Shown: positions 1-10,336 of the stretch, piece after piece
Layout of the letters: every line of letters begins with the position of its first letter
How positions within the stretch are numbered: position 1 is the first letter of the stretch
NCBI GenBank assembly: GCA_933228895.1
Contig: OW121853.1
Span: forward strand, 80,832,645 to 80,896,644
DNA length: 64,000 nt
Reading direction: 5' to 3'
DNA from: Platycnemis pennipes
Lineage: Eukaryota; Arthropoda; Insecta; Odonata; Platycnemididae
The notes under the pieces: model-generated
Told to the model about the DNA's origin: nothing
The model's input: the letters and a program-made list of their open reading frames with translations, nothing else
The model's database searches: none
Program-made: the position numbers and the translations under genes

Positions 1-2211
1 GAAAAATTAAGGTTTTTAATGGGTTTCCCCGATGAAACTGTTAAAGGAACTAGTTCGCACCAAAGGCTTTTTTCATTTTTCAAATGGAAAAGTTTCAGAT
101 AAAATGTGACCGATGGGTGACACAAAATAAAGTCGACGACGGCCTTTCTCATGAGAACGTGATCAAAGGCTATTCCGACACGTTTCGAACGGGTGGTCTT
201 GAGCCTGAGGAGGTTAACTTTTATACCTGATGGTGAATTATCTCTAGGTTTATCACTGACCTGAAAACTTAATCACCAACAGGAATCGGTTCGTGGGCGT
301 TACGATAGATGGTAGGCATAATAAAATGAAAACACGACATCAGACCTCCCAAAGCTATACTAATTTAAAAAATAAGAGCTCGAATCTTGTCGCTCATCGG
401 AAAGGGACAGTACCGGTCAACATGGGTTGCAAAGCCGTGAAACATTCCAGTTCTCTCCTTAGACAGCAAAAGAAAATGCCGCTAGTATTCTCAAGGCATT
501 TGCAGGTGATAGCATTCCACGCATCCACATAGGTACAACGCAGACGAGTTTTCCCCTCTCACCGAGAGAGTTATTAAGGCCTAAAAATATGTACACCAGC
601 AGACAGGACCACACGGACAATACTAGAAAAATAAACTGAATGACCGACATATTCAATTTTTAGTTTTTTCCTAGCACAATTCGTGATGAAATACATGTGA
701 ACACGTGAACATGAAAATACAATCGCAAACATTGCAAGTGATAGATTAATATAGATTAAGCGAACATACTTGAGATAACAGTAAGATTAGATAGTGGATG
801 GATATTGGTTTAAAAGTATCTACAAGAACCATTTATACACTGGTTCGTAGCATATTTTAAATAATTCTTCTGGCGTTGAATAAGAAGTTGGGTGTAAATA
901 GAAATGTGTAGTGCGTGTCTTGCATTATATTCATAATAATCTCACATTAGGCATTATGCGTAAACTTTAGTACATATAAGTAGTATTGAAGATGATGTAG
1001 TGTAATGAAGGCGATGATTGGTGATCTAACGCCCGGCACCCTCGAGGAATAAAGAAATACTAGATCAAGTACAAAAGCCCACATTACCTTTTGTGAGAGG
1101 AATAACGTAGATTTAATTTAAGTAGTCCAACAAAATACCAAAATAATTAAAGGTGGAAGTAATGAGTAAAAGCGGTGAATTAATTATGAAGACAGTGATG
1201 AAATAACAAGTGTAGTTAGAAAAAGTGAAATATAGCAAAATCTATGAAGAATAGAGAAAAAATACAAAAAGACTAAATGAACTTGAAATTTCTTTTAAAA
1301 TAACAGTGAAAACATCACCGTTTAGTTATAGACCGTCAAGTAAAAGATTGTATAGGAATTATATACCGTCGTGCTACAGTAAATATATATGACACTATGT
1401 AACAGCGTCATTATGGCGTTGTTTACAGTATACCACAAAAAATATTTGTATCTCACGTAGCAATTATGATGTAAAAAGCAGAGAAACCGTTAAAAATAGA
1501 TCCTGTTCTTACAAAATAGACACGTTGCCTTGGCAAAAAAATCAACGCTCAAATAAAGTGGGAGATACAAAGAGAAAAACTATTGAACTTTCAGGGGGAA
1601 CTTCTCGTGGTTTCACTTCTATTTTACTACACGCCAACCATACAAGGAAGGTAGAGATAGTGAAAAAATAGGGAACGCCCGAAGGGAAACACGGAAATTA
1701 GAAAGCAGTTTTACATTCCCCTCACTTCATATCTCGCTTTCCGAAGAACCTGTATTCTAAAGAGAAAGAAAGATAACATGTAAGAGTTAGATCGCAAACG
1801 ACGTCGAAAGAGATGATAACAAAGTAGATCAAGTGGAGCACTCAAGAGAAAGGCAAAGAATAGTAAAAACTTGGCGGTGGCTGTATCGGAGCCACGTCCG
1901 AAAGTCCCTAGAGCCTATAATACATCACGAGTGCTACCAATTTGCTTGCTAGTATGACATGAAATAAAATGAAACAATACAATTTTAGCTTTTGGATTGG
2001 CCCTAATCTAATAAACTATCCTGTATACGTTTGCAATGTGCACTATTTGCACCAATATACCAGTAAATTTTATCTAAAGACATCACTTTTGCAATTTTAT
2101 TTACGATTATTAGACTTTTTCACGATAATTATCCATTATCGTACACTACCTAGATAGTACTCGATGAGAAATTTTTTACTCATTCAAATTTCTATAATAT
2201 CGGTGTACAAA
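1..2211. other. AT-rich stretch without recognisable gene
   Basis: I see no domain, splice-bounded exon or repeat boundary that I can support. The two short overlapping frames near 293-656 have no recognisable motif. Confidence 0.5.
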
Positions 2212-2220
2212 GATAGTTAT

Positions 2221-2430
2221 TTATAAATAATTCTCAGGTTTCCAGCAGAGTAAGATTTTGCGTTGCTGACGTTTAGACGGAATACTCCTCCATCGTCCTC
2301 AGAGCAGATTGCTCTGAGGACGATGGACGAGTATTCCGTCGAAACGTCAGCAGCCCAAAATCTTACTCGGCTGAATACCCGGGAATTATTTGTAAATATC
2401 ATTCGACGAGAAAGGAAAAAATCATATAAT
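2221..2430. repeat. Asymmetric palindromic insert with 9-bp target duplication
   Basis: Two arms of about 85 nt (left ending at 2306, right starting at 2310) are near-perfect reverse complements, with about 4 mismatches in the inner 58 nt around a 3-nt spacer. The right side extends about 35 nt further. GATAGTTAT flanks it at 2212-2220 and 2431-2439, as expected of a target-site duplication. The arms carry a CTGAGGA...GAAACGTC motif that resembles the 3' motif of the Penelope-like element at 6.3 kb. Retroposition of a snap-back copy is inference. Confidence 0.65.
2309..2353 (+). ncRNA. Hammerhead-like motif (candidate)
   Basis: CTGAGGA (2314-2320) fits the hammerhead core CUGANGA. It is followed by one extra C, a 6-bp helix (GATGGA with TCCGTC, one G-U pair) and then GAAACGTC (2341-2348). 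TTGCT before the core pairs with AGCAG after it, giving a short stem I. The extra base between the core and stem II departs from the canonical fold. The mirror copy on the minus strand has TAAAC in place of GAAAC. No activity is claimed. Confidence 0.3.
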
Positions 2431-2439
2431 GATAGTTAT

Positions 2440-5400
2440 ACTAATTTTAGCGCCCGCAGAGCGGCGCAAACCTGCCTATTTCTCTAGTCAATTTTCCCAC
2501 GCTGACTGATGCAATAGTTTTGGTCGCCTTGTGCAACGTATAGCCTCTGTTCTTTCGCTTATGAAATGGCATATTGTACAGCCGAGTATGTTTTTCCCTT
2601 TAGAACAGATTGCAATTGTTAGCGTAACATGCAATTTTTAAGGCTCGATTTCCTAGTACGTGTTTTTTACTGCTAGCATAAAATGTATGACGTATTATTA
2701 CATGTACATCAAAAATGAGACACGTGCCCAACACATAAATACGTACTAGTCAAATGTAGATAGCCTACGAAATAGTATGCAAAAGAGCCAATGAATGAGT
2801 GGGAAGCACACATCGACTTCAAGGCAAGGTGAAAAAATTAAAAGAAGATATAAAAAAAAGGAATCGAAGATCGTCGAAAACAAAAAAGTCGGCGGCTAAA
2901 GGATAGAGGTCAAGGGCAGGAATGTTACGGAGATAAGAGTGGGAGGGGGGTGAAGTAGAGGTCGCCAAAAGACTACGAGGGATATATCGGTCAGTCTGCC
3001 TAACCTTTCACCACGACACCTATCCCTTTAGTCCTCTCAACTCAGAAAAGGTCCTTTCAGGGTTTAAATTGTACTAATGGATCCGTAAAAAGGCTAATGA
3101 AAGAGGGAATACGAAATACCGGCAATCATTTTCTTTCTTAACCAGCCTCAAACTAATAACTGCAATTAGCATATAACTTATTCCAATGCTAATAACATGG
3201 TGATGGCTTTTTATGCAGTTTATTTAATGCAAACATCATTCATTCAGTAGGAGAATTTCATATAATTGTAGTTATTCTCTACTTGTACATAAAATATTGT
3301 AATAACTATCATAGGATTTTTAGAATTTCTAGAAGTAGAATTTAGAATTTCTAGAAGTATCATAGGATACTTCTAGAGATTGTCTCTTGATTTAAAATTC
3401 ATAACCTGCCACACACCCTAGCGGTAACTTGCAATGCATATTTAATGTAGATAACCGAATTGCAGAGAAAAAAATAGTGATAAGTAATAGAAATTAAATA
3501 AAATTAATGAACGCTGACATGCTGCACCACATAATATGCATCTCTAAGGTGCCCTGTAAGCCACCTCAAGAATTTTGTCAGGGACTGTGTATTCATCGAA
3601 TATGAAATACCTACATACACTAATAGATAAACAATAATGCTGAAAGATTTCTTAACAGGTCTTGTACACGAGTAAACATTCATATTATCATTGGCTATAC
3701 TGATGTTTTCACCGGGAACTCAACTAATTTATCAATGGAACACGATCTCACGGGTGATACAGAATGCCAACTCAATTTGACATCACACCAAACAGATTCC
3801 GTAACAATTTTATACAAATATTTCCGGCCCCGTACCAAACTTTCAAGGCTATACATAAAATAATTACCTCACGTTGCAAATTTGGAATGTAGGTATCCCA
3901 GAAGTAGAAAAAGTTACATGACCACTCCTAAATAAATTCCTTGTGACTACAAATATAATAATAATTCATTCACTAATGGTGACCGAAAATGTTCCTTGCA
4001 TCTTACAGCGTAAAACTTGTTTGGATACGACTAATAATAAGTCATCAGTGGATAGTTAAAAATGATCAATTATTGTATGATTGTAGATAATAGTCACGCA
4101 TCAACTCTGTCACTATCCAGGTAACCCTGACTTATTAATTCCCTTCTCACTTTCTGGTGGTGCGCATTTAAAAATTCTCTTACTTCTAGAGATTGTCTCC
4201 CTTGAATGTTCCACATGCACCATTTATGTGAACTAAACGCATTGCCTCATTTAATTTGGCTTTTCTTCAAAGAGCTCCACTGAAATTAGATCCTCTCTTC
4301 TTTCCCATAAATTGCTTTCACAAATCAAAATATCTAAAAGGATAATTTTACAATATTAGACATAAACTTCATAATTGGCGCAAATATTAGGAATTGAGGG
4401 TAAACAGTGAAATTGGGAATTTTGAGCAACACGAAAATTAAATATTAACGGGAGCCTTTGATTATTGAATGAAAACAGAAATTTATCGTCCATATTTACC
4501 TCCAGAAATGCGGATAAACCATAAAAGTCTGAGAGGTCCTGGATAAAATGATCCAGAACTCATAAAATCACATGTAATCACCTTTTTTCACATCAATATG
4601 TTTCCCACGGAAAGGTTTTGAAGAAAAGTTAATTTTCTTCTTAATTCCAAACGGTCAAACACAAGGGAGGATGTAGAAATTGGTTAGATACACAAGAAGC
4701 TATAGAGAGAACAAAGAACTAACAGGACTTCCTTCGTTTGTTTTCATGGATTTATTTTTTCCTTTAATTCCAACGACCACCGGAAACTTCTCATTCCCCC
4801 TCTCCCTTTCTCCGCCACGTCGTAATAAACCGATAGACAATGAGGCAGGAGGTATTCAGTGGACAGACGAAAGAAAGGAAGGGATATAGCGCGAATGGAT
4901 ACGGAGGAAAGTTAGCAAGAACCCGAAACAAACGGAAAAAGGATAATAAAAACACCAGAGGGTAGGTTTTTATTGGAATGGCAAGAGGAGGTGATGAAGT
5001 AGTTGGTGATGTTGCAGGATCGAGAGTTTTTCTATTAGGGTCATTTCTGCGGCAAAAGAACACGCTTGGCCTGTCGACGTCCCACCAAAGACACCTTTTT
5101 TTCCGGGCCAACAAAAGGGGAATGATGCGAGATTATTACACGAGAGGGGGCCAGGAAAGGAATAAAATATAAAATCAATACTTGAAGAACGAACGGACGC
5201 AGGTATGTACTACAGGGCACGGACAACGTCCCACGCGAAGGAGAGCGATGAGTCGGCGGATGCGTAGGCCGCGAAGGATTAGTAGAGGTCACAACCATGG
5301 TCTCTCAATCTTTTCCGGAAAAAAAACATTTAATCGTTCCTCTCCAATCGTTTAGGGGCAGCCCATAAATCAAATCATTCGACAAAATTTTTCCGTTGCA

Positions 5401-6299
5401 CCAAATAATGATAAACAAAATATATTTTTAAAAAAGTTCATACCAGATGGAAATTTCACTGGGTTTGCCACGAACACATTTTTCGCCACAAAAGGAATAA
5501 AAATCGAGATAAAAAGCTGGTGTGTACAAATATTTAACATGCGCATGTTGACTAGCAAATTTGATTCATAACACAAGAGTTTTCTTTCGATTACAGGGTT
5601 TTCCTGTGGTTAGAGGTCTGGAGATTACTATTGTGCTGCCAATGGAAATTTTTAGACTAAAATTAGGATTTAGAAAAATTAAACTTTGAGAAAAAGAACT
5701 TCGCATGTTAATCCAGGTGGTTAGGTTTTTCAGTTCCAGAATACAAGCTGCAAATGGGTCTAATATGCGTCTAAAGTATTATAGGTGCGTTTCTCCATCA
5801 ACTGGCTAGTATTGACGGAGAGCTTCTTACATGCCTCGTCTAAGATTAGTACATCAGCCGATCATCGATTGGCCTTGATGACGGTAAATGAGAAAAGTAT
5901 GGCTATAGAAAATCAAAATTCTTGCATCACTTACTGGCTGCATCTATTCATTTGCAGCGATTTCACTTCTGTACTTATAAGAAAACGAATGCACCAGACA
6001 TGCAGTACATACACATTTCTATCAAGGTAATTACTTTGGTAATTACTTTTCCATTCATCAACATTATAGACTTAAATAATTTAGATTATCATTAGACTCC
6101 AATTGCCATTTATGCGCAAATTCTTTACTTATTACATTCAATAAAACATCGCATTACATCAATCAAGAGAATAAAATCAACCCTTTCCAAATAGAGTGAA
6201 TACTTTTACGTAAACTACGACGAGGAGTAACATGCGAACAGAATTTAATACATTAAATTTAAACACACTAAATCAGCAATAGTAAATTCCATACATGGA
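2440..6299. other. AT-rich stretch, no gene recognised
   Basis: It holds a LINE tail (listed separately) and a small local duplication near 3318-3352, where TTTAGAATTTCTAGAAGTA occurs nearly twice. A related stretch, CTTCTAGAGATTGTCTC, recurs at about 3369 and 4184. Overlapping frames at 4680-5300 are purine/pyrimidine-biased and look like chance frames. Confidence 0.45.
3405..3454 (+). repeat. CR1/L2-like LINE 3' tail, solo and diverged
   Basis: CCTGCCACACACCCT followed by TAATGTAGAT matches the 3' end of the LINE at 47.7-48.5 kb. No coding remnant is recognisable upstream, so this is a heavily 5'-truncated copy. Confidence 0.55.
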
Positions 6300-7012
6300 T
6301 GATTTTTCATGAGTTTAGGTCCTTTTTTAAAAATGAAAAGTATTTAACTTTTGGCCGACGTTTCGGAAAATATATTTTTCCTTCTTCAGGGCTAAAAATG
6401 GGATGAACCACCAGTAACATAACAATAATAAATAACATGATTTAAAGGGTGTTTACAAATTTTAACGCAAAAAAAATTACATGGAATAAATTTAAGTTCT
6501 ATAAGGTGAATTTGTTTACAAATTGGTTGCTAGCGTCTATGTGTTACAATTTTTTAATTTCGATGTATTGAATTGTTATATATTTTACTTAAATTATAAA
6601 TGCCAGTTCTTTTATTACATGAATTTTGATCTTTAATAATATGATACATTTCTTTAAATAACCTTTTTGATAAATTTTCTTGTGTCTAAAATTTTTGTTT
6701 GGTCGAAAGTAAAAGTATGATTGTTTTCGATTGCATGATTTATCTATGCAGAGAATTGTATTTTATTTTTTATGGATGTTCTGTATTGTGAAAGTCTGTT
6801 TTTTAAATATTGTGATGTTCGGCCGATATAGTTATTATTACAATTGTTACATGGCATTGAATAAACGACCTTACTTTTTAACTGATCAGGGGTTTCAGAT
6901 TTTAGGATTGAATATAAAAGTTTATGTTGAGTTTTGTGATTTTTATGTGCTATTTTGTAATCTGTTTTTCGGAAGACTCTACTTATTTGTTCCGATAATC
7001 CATTTATATAAA
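6300..7012 (-). pseudogene. Penelope-like element, 5'-truncated, C-terminal GIY-YIG part
   Basis: Read on the minus strand from about 7005, one frame gives GLSEQISRVFRK, then VVYSMPCNNC, YIGRTSQYLKNR and KILDTRKFIK. These are the linker and GIY-YIG endonuclease region typical of Penelope-like retroelements. GIY is represented by VVY and YIG is intact (6822-6830). The CxxC pair of the zinc-binding variant is present. In-frame stops occur downstream, and the frame ends in AT-rich DNA at about 7012, so the reverse transcriptase domain is missing. The 3' region contains CCTGAAGA...GAAACGTCGG, found near the 3' ends of these elements. The family assignment rests on motif recall, without a search. 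Confidence 0.82.
6348..6397 (-). ncRNA. Hammerhead-like motif in Penelope-like 3' region
   Basis: On the minus strand CTGAAGA (CUGANGA) is followed by one extra A, a GGAAAA/TTTTCC helix and GAAACGTC. Sequence before the core (TTTTTAGCC) pairs with sequence after it (GGCCAAAAG) over about 8 bp with one mismatch, giving stem I. Hammerhead ribozymes are known from Penelope-like elements. The extra base between the CUGANGA core and stem II is atypical, so this may be a degenerate or variant form. Confidence 0.4.
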
Positions 7013-9708
7013 TAATAATAAATAATATAAATAGGTAATTTCAATGCTTATGCTTTAACTATGCGGGATAGGTAACCATAATGCTAAATTTGCTAATTAA
7101 GAAATGATAAGAAAAGGAAGTATTTTCTGCTACATTAAAAGTGAGAGGTACATAGCATTTTAGTCTAGGAAATCAAATAGTGTAAAGATAGATGTAAAAT
7201 CAGTAGATCTATTCAACTAAAAGTTCTTTAAGTAGGACATTAAAAATGTATACGATGGAATACACCAACAGCAGAGTTCAACTTTTTCAATAAAAGCTAC
7301 GCAAAATAGTTCAGCAGCTTATAAAAAAATCAATTCACTCGCAGAATTTTACGTCAAATAATCTGCTCAACAATGGAAAGGACGTAGCAGATAGTAGACG
7401 ATACACGTAATAGTATACTAAAGACGACCTGAGACGGTCAACAGTAATTGTCATATTTTGCATAGTATAATGAAGTCACAGTACGAAAACCTGGTGAATT
7501 ATTCATTAAAATCACAGTAGAAACCAAGGCCATGACACAAATTATAAAAATGGAAACAGCAGTGATGAACCACTCACGCTTAGGAGAGCCATGTGATCGA
7601 TGCATCTCCGAGCCAAAGTGAGGATTGATTAGCTAGCCAACCTAATAATGTCCATCGTCAAGTCAGCAGATATATCACTTGACTTCAGAACACACATCCA
7701 AAATACATAATTTTTTGTAAAAGTTGAGCGTCAGGAAATGGTCAACGAAATGTTAATTTTTATGACATGGAAACGTAAAGCTATCAAATATCATTTAGCT
7801 TAACATACTAGTCTAATGAATATAGCATAGTAGTCAAGTCCAAGTAACCGTATATACAAATAACTACAATTGATAGCGCCACAAAAAATAAGGCATGTAC
7901 TGTGTATTTTTCCTGAGTTTATCAGCATCCAATGTTTCCCATAAATATGTTCAGCCAAACAAAAGATACACAATAGATACAGCACATGGCCCATAATTCG
8001 CAACACAGATCTCCACTACGAAGTTTATGTATCGTGTAAATATATAATCTGTTTGTCTGCACGTTTGTCTCTGTAAGCCGGAGGTAGGTTGAAACAACTC
8101 TAAAGTGAAAAGTGGGGTAATCGATTTTTTTCAGAGTCAACTTGGCCCTTTTGTCGCATGACCGTCTGATTTCTGGAAACGAGGACAATAATTATGCCGT
8201 TAAGTAATGCCCTCGCACAGAACTATCTACACTGTCCTCATTCAGCAAAAGTCCCACAAACACTCCCTAATTCCAGGATTTTCCTCTATGTTGAACGAAG
8301 GATTCCGAGTCCCAATTATCCCTATCATAGCAACCGCAAGCACACCCACCGCTATCAGCAAATATTTTGACTCCACGTTAATTTTCGCTATCGCTTTTCA
8401 TTAGTCACATCGACCGGTAGAGAGGGAGGGTGAAAGAAAGGAAATAAGATAGGAAAACAAACTTCCCAGCCCTTGGGCAGAAATATTGACCCGGGACTCA
8501 TATACATTCGAATTATTTATGCGTCATAAAAAGGAAAATACAAATTTATTGACGTAATCTAGGTTTGCTTCTTCGTTGTGATTGACTTCTTGCCTTTTAG
8601 AACAGGACAAGGAAGATAAGGCACAGAAAAGATAAAGAGAGAACGGGCGATCGAAGGCGTGATAGCAAATCAAAATTTTAAATCTAAATTTAAACGTTTC
8701 AGCTGTGCGTATCTAATATGATTGCATGAAAAAATTCAGCGAGAACTATTTTCTCCTCGGGTCGTTATAGTAAAATAAAAGCCTTCAGGAACGCTCATCA
8801 AAGAAAACGGATCAATGATAAAATAATCCTAATTTACACGAAAAACATTGTAACGAGGTTTGAAGAGACAAGCTTGGAAAATATGGAGTTGAGGATTTTA
8901 AATGAAAACTAAAAGATCAAATCGACACTACCATAGTCTAGAAAAAAATTTATTTCATTGATGTCATGCAAACCAAACGTATACCGAGTCAGATATTTGC
9001 ATAAAAAACAAAACCACGTGCTAAGGAGCATGTTAAGGAATAAAAATACTGGCCAATAAACGTCTTCCAAGAGCTTAAACTCCTTTGTAATTCAATTTTC
9101 ATAGCAATCACTAGCGATATATTCAGGTTGAAAATGTTTTTGATACCAGGTAGCTAGTGAAATTACTCTGGTCTAGTTCTTATAAAGTTACATATCCTTC
9201 TACAGTACTTTCACGTTTGTCATTCTCAAACTAAAAACTACCAACTTCACTGGTAGTTTGCGCTACATTAGAAACTCCTTTAATAAGATATTAGAATCAA
9301 AAGGTCGTATATCTGTTTCTAACTATCAGAATTTGTTTAATCAAATAAAATTGCTTGATCATGTAAAAAGTAAATTATCTGCTAGCTTCAATTTCAGAAG
9401 TTATTTACATCAATCCCCCTTCAGTGACGTGAACAGAAATGTTTGGGGCTTATACCTCAATAAATGATTTCATATTTACTGTTTATTAATATTTTTACGA
9501 CACGGCAGCTCAGGCAATTGACTTTGGGCGGCTGACTTGAAGCTCCGGGTTCAATTACGTAAAAAACCTCAGAAGCAATAAAAACGTTGGCGTATCCAGA
9601 ACATTGTAATGTTTTTGCGAATATTTTAGGGCAAATAATTACATGAAAGTCCAAAAGAATGATATTAATTTTAAAAATTAAACGACTAAGATTTAGCATA
9701 CAACAATG
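7013..9708. other. AT-rich stretch, no gene recognised
   Basis: I see no domain or convincing exon. A 69-codon frame at 9258-9467 (+) has no recognisable motif. Overlapping minus-strand frames at 7800-8188 look like chance frames. Confidence 0.45.
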
Positions 9709-9719
9709 CTTTTACTTAC

Positions 9720-9810
9720 CATAGTAGTGGTGTTGCCAGTAGGGCAATACAACTCCTCCTGGCAGCTTATTATTCACTACACCCTCATCCTCAATAATTC
9801 GGGATGGAAT
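9720..9810 (-). CDS. Internal coding exon of an unidentified host gene
   Basis: On the minus strand a 91-nt segment is preceded by ATTTTCAG (acceptor, 9811-9818) and followed by GTAAGT (donor from 9719). Only one of its three frames is open, and it spans the whole segment: IPSRIIEDEGVVNNKLPGGV and then VLPYWQHHYY, with one base left over for the next codon. Composition is less AT-biased than the surroundings. The peptide does not match a family I can name. It has no transposon signature, so it is the best candidate for a host gene exon with very large introns. A minus-strand LINE 3' end lies about 100 bp further along the same strand, at about 9915, on the acceptor side. No neighbouring exon was found in the window. 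Confidence 0.6.
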
Positions 9811-9974
9811 CTGAAAATATTTTAAATAGACATAATTTGATTACTTTTAATGAGTTGATGAATATACATAGTTGTCGAATTTACTATCAATGTATCTTTA
9901 TCTCTCCAATCTCAATAATAGATAGATATATTTATTTGTTCCAGGGCATTATTGTCCCTTGAAACATTTACATA

Positions 9975-10101
9975 TATAACATTTTGCTAGACTAGACTTC
10001 GTGGAACCGCATATTGATAAAGTAAATGAATTCACTCGGTAAAATTCTACAGACTTTGAAAAGTCTGTGGAATTTTACTAAGTGAATTCATGAACGTTAT
10101 C
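9975..10101. repeat. Palindromic insert with 12-bp target duplication, nested in LINE 3' UTR
   Basis: Arms of about 43 nt (from about 10014 to 10056, and from 10061) are reverse complements with about 6 mismatches around TGAA. The left side extends about 39 nt further. AACATTTACATA occurs perfectly at 9963-9974 and 10102-10113. Removing the insert and one repeat restores a continuous LINE 3' UTR. It lacks the CTGAnGA/GAAAC core seen in the other two palindromes. Confidence 0.7.
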
Positions 10102-10336
10102 AACATTTACATAGTCTCATGACAACATCAAAAGGGTAATATTAATATTAGAAATGAGTAGCCTTCTAAGCATCGACAAACTTAGCAATCAATAAAATTT
10201 GTCAATGACTGAACTATAATTTTATAATACAACCAATTCAATAACAAAGAGTATATTACTGACAAGTATGATAGTACCGACAAACATTTAATAGCATATA
10301 CATTTACTTTTTATATTTATACATGTATTAATTATT

